Positions 8,877 through 18,174 of a stretch of 20,000 nucleotides of DNA are shown in pieces. The DNA is taken from positions 1 through 20,000 of the forward strand of contig JAPDFW010000070.1 of the NCBI GenBank assembly GCA_028826165.1, read 5' to 3'. Under the pieces are notes generated by a model. The model was given only the letters and a program-made list of their open reading frames with translations, was not told where the DNA came from and ran no database searches. The translations under genes were made by a program, and so were the position numbers. Source of the DNA: Anaeramoeba ignava (taxonomy: Eukaryota; Metamonada; Anaeramoebidae). Every line of letters starts with the position of its first letter. The first letter of the stretch is position 1.

Positions 8877-11671
8877 ATGATTGGACCTTATAAATTACTT
8901 AAAACTTTAGGAACTGGAGCAACAGGAAAAGTAAAATTAGCAATTAATACAGAAACAGAAAAACAAGTAGCAATCAAAATAATGTCAAAACAATTAATTT
9001 TTGAAACAGAAAAAGCAAGAATAAATGCACAAAAAGAAATTGCAGTTTTGAAGTTATTAAATCATCCAAGTGTATTAAAAGTATTTGATGTTTTTGAGTC
9101 AGATGATTATTTATTTATTGTTATGGAATATATGCCTGGTGGCGAATTATTTGATTTTCTTGTGAATCAAGAATTTATTTCATCAGCTCAATCTTTGATT
9201 ATTTTTCAACAATTGATTTATGCTTTAGAATATTGTCATAATCATCTTGTTTGTCATAGAGATTTAAAACCTGAAAATCTTCTTCTTGATTCTTTTGGTA
9301 ATATTAAAATTGCTGATTTTGGAATGGCTGGATTAATTAATGAAAGGCATTTACTTGAAACATCTTGTGGTTCACCTCATTATGCTGCACCTGAAGTTAT
9401 TGAAGTAATATTTAATATTTTATTTAATTTGATTTGATTTGATATTGATTTAATTTGATTTAATATTTAATATTTATTATTTAATATTGATTTAATTTAA
9501 TTTGATTTAATTTAATTTAATATTGATTTAATTTGATTTGATTTGATTTGATTTGATTTAATTTGATTTAATTTGATTTAATTTGATTTAATTTAATTTA
9601 ATTTAATTTAATTTGATTTGATTTAATTTAATTTAATTTAATTTAATTTGATTTGATTTAATTTAATTTAATTTGATTTGATTTAATTTGAATTTGATTT
9701 GATTTAATTTAATTTTATTTTATTTAATTTAATTTAATTTAGTTTGATTTGATTTGATTTAATTTGATTTGATTTAATTTAATTTGATTTGATTTAATTT
9801 AATTTGATTTGATTTAATTTAATTTGATTTAATATTTAAATATTTGAAAGGGAATTGAATATGATGGAACTAAATCAGATATTTGGAGTTGTGGAGTTAT
9901 TTTATATGGTTTACTTACAGGAAAATTACCATTTGATGGAGAATCAATAAAAGATGTTTTATTGAAGGTTGTAGATGCAAAATATACAATTCCAGAAAAT
10001 TTATCACCAGAAAAAAAAGAATTAATAAAAGGAATGCTTGAAAAGGATGTTAATAAACGATTTACAATTGAACAAATCAAACAAAATGAATGGTTTAGAT
10101 CTAATTTCCCAACAAATTATAAACCTCCTCAAGCTATTTTAAGAAAAAAACTCATTCAATCAGTTCCTGAAAACGAAATTAATGAATTTGTTGTTGGAAA
10201 TCTATCAACACTTGGCTTTGATCAACAACACATTCTCAGATCTTTAATTAGTGAACAACCAAATCTTGAAAAAATTATGTACACTCTTTATATGAGAAAA
10301 CTCAAAAAATCTCAAAAAACCGAAAAGCAACAAGTTGATTTTCAAAAAGTTGATTCTCAAAAAGTTGATTCTCAAAAAGAAAATTCAGATAAACTAAGTG
10401 AAAAATCAAGTGATTTCTCAAAATCAACTTCTTTTGATGATTCTGAAAAACAAAAGCAAAAAGAAGAAAAGCAAAAAAAAGTGGAATTGGAAAAATCTCA
10501 AAAAAAATTGGAAAAACAAAAGAAACAACAAGAAAAGCAAAAGAAATTAGAAGAACAACAAAAACAAAAAGAAGAAAAACAAAAAAAAGTGGAATTCGAA
10601 AAACAAAAAAAAGAAGAACAAAAAAAAGAAGAAAAACAAGAAAAACAAAAACAAAAAGAAGAAAAACAAAAAAAAGAAGAATTAGAAAAGCAAAAAAAGA
10701 AAGAAGAAAAGCAAAAAAAAGTGGAATTGGATAAATCTCAAAAAGAATTGGAAAAACAAAAGAAACAACAAGAAAAACAAAAGAAAGAAGAATTGGAAAA
10801 ACAAAAAAAACAAGAAAAAAAGCAAAAAGTTGGATTACAAAAATCTCAGAAAGAATTAGAAAAATCTCAAAAAGAAAATTCAGATAAAAAAAGTGAAAAA
10901 TCAACTGGTTTTACAAAATCAACTTCTTCTGATAATTCTGAAAAACAAAAACAAAAAGAAGAAAAACAAAAAAAAGTGGAATTCGAAAAACAAAAAAAGA
11001 AAGAAGAAAAACAAAAAAAAGTGGAATTAGAAAAACAAAAAAAACAAGAAGAAAAACAAAAGAAATTACAAGAAAAACAGAAAAAACAAGAAGAGAAAAA
11101 AAGTAATTAATTTTAAATATAAAAAATTTAATCCAATTTAATTTATTAAAAAAATTAAATTCAAAAAATAGTTAAAATGTCTATCAAAAAAAAAAAGAAG
11201 AATGAACAATTTGATCTTTCTTTTGATATAGAAAAAGAATCAAAAACAACTAAAAAAAGTTGGTTTGGCAAAGTTTTCAAAAGAAAATCCAAAAAAATGG
11301 AAGTTCAAGAAGGAAAAAAATATCAAAAACTTCATCTTGATAATAAATTTGAACAAGGAGGAGAAGTTATACTTGAAAATCCAACAGAACAATTAGCAAA
11401 GAATTATTATGTTTCTTTTTCAATAAATCAACCAATTATGGAAATTATGAGAAATTTCCAAGAAGGATTAACAAAACTTAATTTTAATTGGGCTTATCCA
11501 AATATATTTACAATTAAAGCAAATTTAAATAAAACAAAATTTAGAGTTAAAATCCAAAAATGTCCAATTTTAAATACCGAACCAATTAAAGTTTATTTAA
11601 TTTCAAAACGAGGAACTGCTCAAGAATTTATTGAATTTTGCAATTCATTAATTAAAGTTTCAAATTTTTAA
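8877..11671 (+). CDS. SAD/BRSK-like Ser/Thr protein kinase, copy A
   Basis: Three exons: 8877-9404, 9851-11102, 11172-11671 (phases 0, then 1), giving 759 residues. Kinase domain about 5-258: Gly loop GTGATGKV (12-19), VAIK with Lys34, HRDLKPEN with Asp129, DFG (147-149), activation-loop Thr162 in LETSCGSPHYAAPE, the LxTxCGSP context phosphorylated by LKB1-type kinases in AMPK relatives. Residues 283-330 form a UBA-like segment ('NLSTLGFDQQHIL...LEKIMYTLYMRK'), as in BRSK/SAD kinases. A Lys/Glu/Gln coiled linker (about 330-593) follows, then KKSWFG (621-626), a basic patch KRKSKK, and a KA1-like C-terminus (about 671-759), which in relatives binds acidic phospholipids and autoinhibits. ATG 8877 is chosen because it matches copies B and C and has the 'aaaaca' context. 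Unlike them it lacks the 45-nt microexon. The SAD/BRSK placement rests on domain order and the KKSWFG motif. Confidence 0.88.
9405..9850 (+). repeat. Kinase A intron 1, GATTTGATTTAA simple repeat
   Basis: Phase-0 intron with donor GTAATATTTAAT and acceptor TTTGAAAG. After about 40 bases it becomes a mosaic of 'atttgatttg' and 'atttaattta' pentamers up to the acceptor. It splits the kinase domain just after the APE motif. Confidence 0.85.
10374..11100 (+). repeat. Internal coding duplication in the kinase A linker
   Basis: The block starting 'caaaaagaaaattcagata' at about 10374 recurs at about 10868. Each copy encodes a Ser-rich patch (SEKSSDFSKSTSFDDSEK versus SEKSTGFTKSTSSDNSEK) followed by KQKEEKQKKVE(L/F)EK heptad-like runs. 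The surrounding sequence is built from variants of 'EKQKKxE', predicting a highly charged helix or coiled coil. The second copy explains why copy A is about 180 residues longer than copy C. Confidence 0.75.
11103..11171 (+). other. Kinase A intron 2 (69 bp)
   Basis: Donor GTAATT after 'gagaaaaaaa' and acceptor AAAATAG before 'TTAAAATGTC'. Phase 1 on both sides, so the joined codon is A+TT. If it is not removed, translation stops at TAA 11108-11110 and the C-terminal KA1-like exon is lost. The exon that follows is collinear with the last exon of copies B and C. Confidence 0.7.
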
Positions 11672-12185
11672 TTTAAATTTTTAATTTTCAATTTGCTTTT
11701 GCTTTTTTTTTGATCAACTTTTTTCATTTTAATCCTCTTTTTCTTTTTTTTTTTTTTTTTTTTTCTTTTTGTTTAAATTAAAAAATTAAAAAAGAAAAAT
11801 AACAAAATGGATAAATACCCCCAAACTCTTTTTTTTTATTTTTAAAATATAAAAAGAAATTTAAAAATTAAAAATAGATAAATAATTAAATTTTGCTTTT
11901 ATTTTTTAAAATAAGATCTTTTTTTTTTTTAAATAAAGAAAAAGAAAAAAATTTTTTTTGTTTGTTTTTTTTATTTATTTTTTTGTTTTTAAATTGGGAA
12001 TTATGTGTGTGTTTTTTTTAATTAAAACTTTTATTTAAAAAAAAAAAAAGAAAATAAATTAAATAAAATGATGAATTTTTTGATTGAAATCATTTTTTTT
12101 CTTTTTTTTTGAATTTTTTTCTTTACATTTTTACCCCTAAATTAAAAAAAAAAACAAAAATAATAATAAAAACATTAAAAAAACA
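11672..12185. other. Intergenic between kinases A and B
   Basis: About 510 bases of T- and A-tracts with no coding signal. It contains the 3' flank of copy A (long T-run near 11747-11764) and the 5' flank of copy B, including 'tttacccctaaatt' (12129-12142) and the A-rich leader. Confidence 0.5.
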
Positions 12186-12692
12186 ATGATTGGACCTTAT
12201 AAATTACTTCAAACTTTAGGAACAGGAAGTACAGGAAAAGTAAAATTAGCAATTAATACAGAAACAGAAAAACAAGTAGCAGTTAAAATAATGCCAAAAA
12301 AGTTAGTTTTCGCAACAGAAAAAGCAAGAATAAATGCACAAAAAGAAATAGCAGTTTTGAAGTTATTAAATCATCCAAGTGTATTAAAAGTATTTGATGT
12401 TTTTGAGTCAGATGAATATTTATTTATGGTTATGGAATATATGCCTGGTGGTGAATTATTTGATTTTCTTGTGAACCAAGAATTTATCTCAACAAAACAA
12501 TCTTTGATTTTCTTTCAACAATTGATTTATGCTTTGGAATATTGTCATAATCATCTTGTTTGTCATAGAGATTTAAAACCTGAAAATATCCTTCTTGATT
12601 CTTTTGGTAATATTAAAATTGCTGATTTTGGAATGGCTGGATTAATTAATGAGAGACAATTACTTGAAACATCTTGTGGTTTCACCTCATAA

Positions 12693-13212
12693 TATTTATG
12701 CTTAATATTTAATATTTGAATTTATTATTTAATATTAATTTAATATTTAATATTTAATATTTAATTTAATATTTAATTTAATATTTAATTTAATATTTAA
12801 TATTTAATATTTAATATTTAATTTAATATTTAATATTTAATTTAATATTTAATTTAATATTAATTTAATATTTAATATTTAATATTTAATTTAATATTTA
12901 ATATTTAATTTAATATTTAATTTATTTAATATTTATTTTAATTTAATTTAATATTTAATTTAACATTTAATTTAATATTTAATTTAATTTAATATTTATA
13001 TCTAATTTTAATATTTATTTATTTAATATTTAATTTAATATTTTAATATTTTTATTTATTTAATATTTAATTTAATATTTAATATTTAATATTTAATTTA
13101 ATATTTAATATTTAATATTTAATATTTAATTTAATATTTATTTTTAATATTTATATTTTAATTTAAATTTAATATTATTTGATATTTAATATTTGAAAGG
13201 GAAATTTGAAAG
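12693..13212 (+). repeat. Kinase B intron 1 equivalent, ATTTAATATTTAA repeat
   Basis: About 500 bases of 'tttaatatttaatttaatat' variants between the eroded end of exon 1 and the acceptor at 13211-13212. It lies where copies A and C have intron 1 but shares no repeat unit with theirs. The original GTAATATTTAAT donor survives only as 'cttaatatttaatattt' from 12701, lacking the G. Confidence 0.8.
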
Positions 13213-13216
13213 GGAA
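13191..13216 (+). repeat. 13-bp tandem duplication at a splice acceptor
   Basis: 'atttgaaagggaa' occurs at 13191-13203 and again at 13204-13216. The unit carries the AAAG acceptor. Only the second acceptor (exon from 13213) gives the frame GNEYDG; the first (exon from 13200) leads to a stop within a few codons. Confidence 0.85.
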
Positions 13217-14017
13217 ATGAATATGATGGAGTTAAATCAGATATTTGGAGTTGTGGTGTTATTTTATATGTTTTTCTTGTAGGAAGATTACCATTTGAAG
13301 GAGAATCAATAAAAGATGTTTTAATGAAAGTTTTAGAAGCAAAATATACAATTCCAGAAAATTTAGCACCAGCAAAAAAAGAATTAATAAAAGGAATACT
13401 TGAAAAAGATGTTAATAAACGATTCACAATTGAACAAATCAAACAAAATGAATGGTTTAGATCTAATTTCCCAACAAATTATAATCCTCCTCATGCAATT
13501 TTAAGACAAAGATTTATTAAACCAATTCCTGAAAACAAAATTAATCAATCCATTGTTGGAAATCTAACAACTCTTGTAACTGATAAAGAACAAATACTCA
13601 GATCTTTAACTAGTGATCAACCAAATCTTGAAAAAATTATGTACACTCTTTATATGAGAAAAGTCAAAAAAAGATACAAAACCGAAAGTAGAAAAACTGG
13701 TTTAAAATCAAGTTCTCCAGAAAATTCAGATAATTCTAACGAAAGTCAAGAAGAAAACCATAAAAACGATAATAATAGCAATAATAGAAATAATAGTAAT
13801 AGTAATAGTAATAGCAATAATAATAGTAAAAAAGAATTAAGACAAAAAAAGAAAGAAGAAAAGCAATCAAAAAAAGAAGAACAAAGAAAAAAGAAAGACG
13901 AACAGAAAAAAATCAAAGAAAACAAAAAAGCTCAAAGTATTTATTTTCAATTTAAAAATTTTTTATAACAACTTTTCTTATTAATTTATCAATTTATTTA
14001 TTATTTATTAAAAATAG

Positions 14018-14062
14018 AAAAAAAAGTTCGATATTCTAAAGATGATTTAGGAAGAAACAAAA
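14018..14062 (+). other. 45-nt microexon, kinase B
   Basis: Bounded by AAAATAG and GTAATC, phase 1 on both sides. It encodes KKVRYSKDDLGRNK after joining to 13936 and before the exon at 14148. Its near-identical counterpart in copy C and matching phases make it a real exon. The flanking introns are 81 bp (13937-14017) and 85 bp (14063-14147, acceptor TTGACAG). Confidence 0.7.
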
Positions 14063-15328
14063 GTAATCCATTTCAAAAAATTAAAAATCTAATTTTAAAT
14101 TTATTTATTTACTGATCTAATTTAATTTTATTTATTTATTTTGACAGCTTCTTCAAAAGTTAAAATTTCTATAAAAAGAAAGAATAAAAAAAGCGAACAA
14201 TTTGATCTTTCTTTTGATTTAGAAAAAGAAACAAATAAAACCAAAAAAAGTTGGTTTGGCAAACTTTTCAAAAGAAAATTCAAAAAAAAGAAAACCAAAG
14301 AAGAAAAAAAATATCAAAAGCTTCATCTTGATAATAAATTTGAACAAGGAGGAGAAATTTTCCTTAAAGATCCAACAGAAAAATTAGCAAAGAATTATTA
14401 CGTTTCTTTTTCAATAAATCAACCAATTATGGAAATTATGAGAAATTTCCAAGAAGGATTAACAAAATTGAATTTTAATTGGGCTTATCCAAATATATTC
14501 ACAATTAAAGCAAATTTCAATAAAATGAAAACTAAAATTAAATTACCAAACGGACCAATTTTAATAAATAAAGAACCAATTAAAATTTATTTAATTTCAA
14601 AACGAGGAACTGCTCAAGAATTTATTGAATTTTGCAATTCATTGATTAAAGTTTCAAATTTTTAATTTCTCATTTTATTTCATTTCAATTTTTTTTTGAT
14701 TTTCAATTTTGGAAATAAAATAAAACATTTTTCGATATTTGAATCAGTTTTTATCTTTTTTATTATTTTTAATAAGATCTTATTAATTTTGATCAATTTT
14801 TATCTTTATTATTTTGTTGAGTAATCTATTGTTAATTTTTATTAAATTTGCTTTTGATTTTTGTTTTTTGAGAAATTCCCCCATTTTATCTTTTTTTCTT
14901 TTTTTTTCTTTTTATTTGCTTTTCCAAAAAAAAAAACCAAAATTTAAAAAAAATAATTTAGACAAAAATCACCCCCAAAATAAAATATTAAAAAAGTGAA
15001 ATAAATTTAAACAAAAAAAAAACGAAAAAAGACTTTAAAATATTTTGAAAGCAAAATTCCATTATATCCCTCTAATCAAAAAAATTACCCCTCATTATAT
15101 TTTTTAATTAAAAAAATTCCATTTCCAAGATCTTTGATAAATTTTTACATTGAAAAATTTTTTTAATTTCCAAATAATCAAAAATAATAAAAAGAAAAAA
15201 CAGTTGTTTAGTTTTAGTTTTTAATTTTTATTTTTTTTCACTTTTTCCACAATCATTTTTTTCTTTTCAAAAATTGAAAAAATTTATTCACTTTTTAAAG
15301 TAAAAATTTTTTTGATGAAAATATTTAA

Positions 15329-15419
15329 TTGAAATAAATTGAAATAAATTGAAATAAATTGAAATAAATTGAAATAAATAATTGAATAATTGAAATAAAT
15401 TGAAATAAATTGAAATAAT
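15329..15419 (+). repeat. 10-bp tandem repeat, GAAATAAATT
   Basis: Five perfect head-to-tail units from 15331 to about 15380, an interrupted stretch ('aattgaataat'), then three more units running directly into the 62-bp repeat. It sits 340-430 bases upstream of the kinase C start. Confidence 0.85.
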
Positions 15420-15588
15420 GATCTTTTCTTATTAATTTATTACTATTATTAATTGTTATTTAATTATTTAATTGAAATAATGATCTTTTCTTATTAATTT
15501 ATTACTATTATTAATTGTTATTTAATTATTTAATTGAAATAATGATCTTTTCTTATTAATTTATTACTATTATTAATTGTATTTAATT
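15412..15588 (+). repeat. 62-bp tandem repeat, about 2.8 copies
   Basis: Units begin with 'gaaataatgatcttttctt' at 15412, 15474 and 15536; the first two are near-identical and the third is truncated after 'taattgt'. Each contains 'tgatcttttcttattaa', a richer motif than the surrounding A/T sequence. Lies about 170-350 bases upstream of the kinase C start. Confidence 0.85.
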
Positions 15589-15760
15589 AAAATAATATTT
15601 AATTAAGAATTTCAAAATTAACCCCTTTTTTATAATTGTTTTTTTCATTCCGCCTTTAAATTAAAAATAATTTTTTTTTCTCTTTTTCATTTTTTTTCTT
15701 TCATTTTTAATTTTCTTTTTATATTTTTATTTTAAATAAATTAGTTACAATAAAAAAACA

Positions 15761-18000
15761 ATGATTGGACCTTATAAATTACTTCAAACTTTAGGAACAG
15801 GAAGTACAGGAAAAGTAAAATTAGCAATTAATACAGAAACAGAAAAACAAGTAGCAGTTAAAATAATGCAAAAACAATTAGTTTTCGCAACAGAAAAATC
15901 ACGAGCAAATGTAGAAAAAGAAATAGCAGTTTTGAAATTATTAAACCATCCAAATGTATTAAAAGTATTTGATGTTTTTGAGTCGGAAGAGTATTTATTT
16001 ATGGTTATGGAATATATGCCTGGTGGTGAATTATTTGATTTTCTTGTGAACCAAGAATTTATCTCAACAAAACAATCTTTGATTCTGTTTCAACAATTGA
16101 TTTATGCTTTAGAATATTGTCATAATCATCTTGTTTGTCATCGTGATTTAAAACCTGAAAATCTTCTTCTTGATTCTTTCGGTAATATTAAAATTGCTGA
16201 TTTTGGAATGTCGGGTTTAATTAATGAAAACTATTTACTCGGTACTTTTTGTGGTTCACCTCATTATGCTGCTCCTGAAGTCGTGGGCGTAATATTTAAT
16301 CTTTTTTATTTTATTTTTTATTTATTTTTTTATTTTATTTATTTTTTTGATCTTTTTTATTTATTCTTTTTGATTTATATCTTTATTGAGTTATTATTGA
16401 TATTTTAATTTTATATTTTTGATATTTTTCAGTTATTTAAATTTATTAATTTTTTTTTTGGATTTTCTTTTATTATATTTTATTTATATTTATTTTTGAT
16501 ATCTTTATTTTTTTTAATTCATTTTTTTTTAAAAACTCTTGATCACTTTGATCCATTTTTAAATAATTCTTTTTTCTTTTTTATTTATTTGATCTATTCT
16601 TATCTTATTTATTTATTTATTTTTTTGATTTAATTTAATAGGGAAATGAATATGATGGAACTAAATCAGATATTTGGAGTTGTGGAGTTATTTTATATGT
16701 TTTACTTGTAGGAAGATTACCATTTGAAGGAGAATCAATAAAAGATGTTTTATTGAAAGTTTTAGAAGCAAAATATACAATTCCAGAAAATTTAATCCCA
16801 GCAAAAAAAGAACTAATAAAAGGAATGCTTGAAAAAGATGCTAATAAACGATTTACAATTGAACAAATCAAACAAAATGAATGGTTTAGATCTAATTTCC
16901 CAATAAATTATCAACCTCCTCAAGCTATTTTAAGAAAAAGATTTATTCAATCAGTTCCTGAAAAAAAAATTAATCAACAAATTGTCGAAAATCTTTCAAC
17001 TCTTGGTTTGAACCAAACAAAAATCCTCGATTCTTTAATTACTGAACAATCAAATCTTGAAAAAATTATGTACACTCTTTATATCAGCAAAATCAAAAAA
17101 AGACAAAAAATTGAAAGGCAAGAAAATAATTTGATAAAATCAATTTCTCAAGAATATTCAGATAAAAAAACAAAGAAAGAAGAAAAACGTTTGAAAAAGA
17201 AAGAGGAAAAGGAATTGAAAAAAGAAGAAAAAAGAAAAAAGAAGGAATCCAAAAAGTTAAAGACACTCGAACAACTAAGTATTTATTTTTATTTAAAATA
17301 TAAAGTTAATAATTTATTAAAATTATTATTTATATTTTTATCTATTAAAAATAGAACAAAAAGTTCGATATTCTAAAGATGAATTAAGAAGGAACAAAAG
17401 TAAATCATTTCAAAAAAAATTTCAAATCCCAAATCAAAAAAAATTTAATTTTAATTTTAATTTTTTTCTCTTAATTTGACAGCTTCTTCAAAAGTTAAAA
17501 TTTCTATAAAAAGAAAGAATAAACCAACTCAACAACAATCAAATCTTTCTTTTGATATTGAAAAAGAAACAGAAAAAACCAAAAAAAGTTGGTTTGGCAA
17601 ACTTTTCAAAAGAAAATCCAAAAAAAAGAAATCCAAAAAAGAAAAATTGCAAAAACTTCATCTTGATAATAAATTTGAACAAGGAGGAGAAATTTTTCTT
17701 AAAGATCCAACAGAACAATTAGAGAAGAATTATTATGTTTCTTTTTCAATAAATCAACCAATTATGGAAATTATGAGAAACTTCCAAGAAGGATTAACAA
17801 AACTTAATTTTAATTGGGCTTATCCAAATATATTTACAATTAAAGCCGTTTTCAATAAAATGAAAATTAGGGTTAAAACTCAAAAATGTTCTGTTTTAGG
17901 AAATACTGAATCAGTTAAAGTTCGTTTAATTTGTAAAAGAGGAACTGCTCAACAATTTATTGAATTTTGCAATTCATTGATTCAAGTTTCAAATTTTTAA
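15761..18000 (+). CDS. SAD/BRSK-like Ser/Thr protein kinase, copy C
   Basis: Four exons: 15761-16288, 16642-17278, 17355-17399, 17483-18000; the joined length is divisible by three and gives 575 residues. Kinase domain about 5-258 with GTGSTGKV, VAVK Lys34, HRDLKPEN, DFG, and activation-loop Thr162 in LGTFCGSPHYAAPE; all catalytic residues are present, so it should be active. The UBA-like segment follows ('NLSTLGLNQTKIL...LEKIMYTLYISK'). The linker is short and Lys/Glu-rich, the microexon adds KQKVRYSKDELRRNK, then KKSWFGKLFKRKSKK (from about 437) and the KA1-like C-terminus (about 486-575, 'NYYVSFSINQPIMEIM' to 'FCNSLIQVSNF'). BRSK/SAD kinases act in polarity and vesicle or cell-cycle control under LKB1-type kinases; that role here is inference. 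It is the cleanest copy and a good reference for A and B. Confidence 0.9.
16289..16641 (+). repeat. Kinase C intron 1, T-rich
   Basis: 353-bp phase-0 intron with the same GTAATATTTAAT donor as copy A and acceptor TTTAATAG. Its body is T-rich 'tttattttttattt' sequence with scattered 'gatctt' and 'ttgat', unlike the ordered pentamers of copies A and B. Reading through the donor gives a Phe/Leu/Tyr-rich tail, which is an artefact. Confidence 0.8.
17355..17399 (+). other. 45-nt microexon, kinase C
   Basis: Follows 'AAAATAG' and precedes GTAAAT, phase 1 on both sides. It encodes KQKVRYSKDELRRNK. It matches the copy B microexon nearly base for base, while the flanking introns (17279-17354 and 17400-17482) have diverged more. 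Confidence 0.72.
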
Positions 18001-18174
18001 TTTCAATTTCAATTTCATTTGAATTTCATTTTAATTTCAATTTTAATTTCAATTTAATTTGTTTGAATTTTTTTGAATAAATCAAATTATCAAAAATTGA
18101 AAATCTTTTTTTTAATAAATTTTCATTTTAATTTTTTAAATTTTTTAAAGAAAAAGAAAACTTGATAAAACAAA
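18001..18174. other. Convergent 3' spacer between kinase C and phosphatase
   Basis: 174 bp between the TAA of kinase C and the TAA of the minus-strand phosphatase. Starts with 'aatttcaatttcaattt' imperfect repeats. Contains AATAAA at 18076-18081, about 80 bases past the kinase stop, a plausible polyadenylation signal. Confidence 0.45.

Larger units (their letters stand above)
12186..14665 (+). pseudogene. SAD/BRSK-like kinase, copy B, broken in the activation segment
   Basis: Same plan as copies A and C: exon 1 from ATG 12186, exon 2 13213-13936, microexon 14018-14062, last exon 14148-14665. Exon 1 keeps the Gly loop GTGSTGKV, Lys34, HRDLKPEN and DFG, and reaches LLETSCG. There an extra T (TGTGGTTTCACC against TGTGGTTCACC in A and C) shifts the frame to TAA at 12690-12692. 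The codons for YAAPEVIE and the GTAATATTT donor are replaced by repeat-like 'aatatttatgcttaatattt'. Exon 2 resumes in register (GNEYDGVKSDIWSCG) and remains fully open through the UBA-like segment, an Asn/Ser-rich linker, KKSWFG and the KA1-like end. As sequenced it encodes only 168 residues lacking the APE and substrate lobe, so it should be inactive. Open 3' exons suggest recent damage or a local assembly fault. Confidence 0.8.
14666..15760. other. Intergenic between kinases B and C
   Basis: About 1.1 kb of A/T-rich spacer with no gene. It holds 'ggaaataaaataaaac' just after copy B, several C-clusters ('ccctctaatc' and 'acccctcatt', about 15069-15098), a 10-bp tandem repeat and a 62-bp tandem repeat described separately, and a T-rich leader before copy C. 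Confidence 0.5.

Noticed and set aside
9829-10080. Minus-strand frames repeating at 9829-10080, 13158-13442 and 16635-16871 with similar proteins.
   Set aside because: They are antisense shadows of kinase exon 2. Their similarity only reflects the duplication of the kinase genes.
10302-10904. Minus-strand 200-codon Phe/Leu/Val-rich frame resembling a membrane protein.
   Set aside because: It is the antisense shadow of the Lys/Glu/Gln-rich linker of kinase A.
14814-14999. Plus-strand 61-codon frame in the B-C spacer.
   Set aside because: It has a TTG start, a low-complexity Phe/Leu then Lys/Asn make-up, no homologue in the equivalent spacers and no domain.
8760-15630. Short C-clusters (ccctc, acccc) 50-140 bases before each kinase start as a shared promoter motif.
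   Set aside because: Distance and sequence differ in each copy, and similar clusters occur elsewhere in the spacers.
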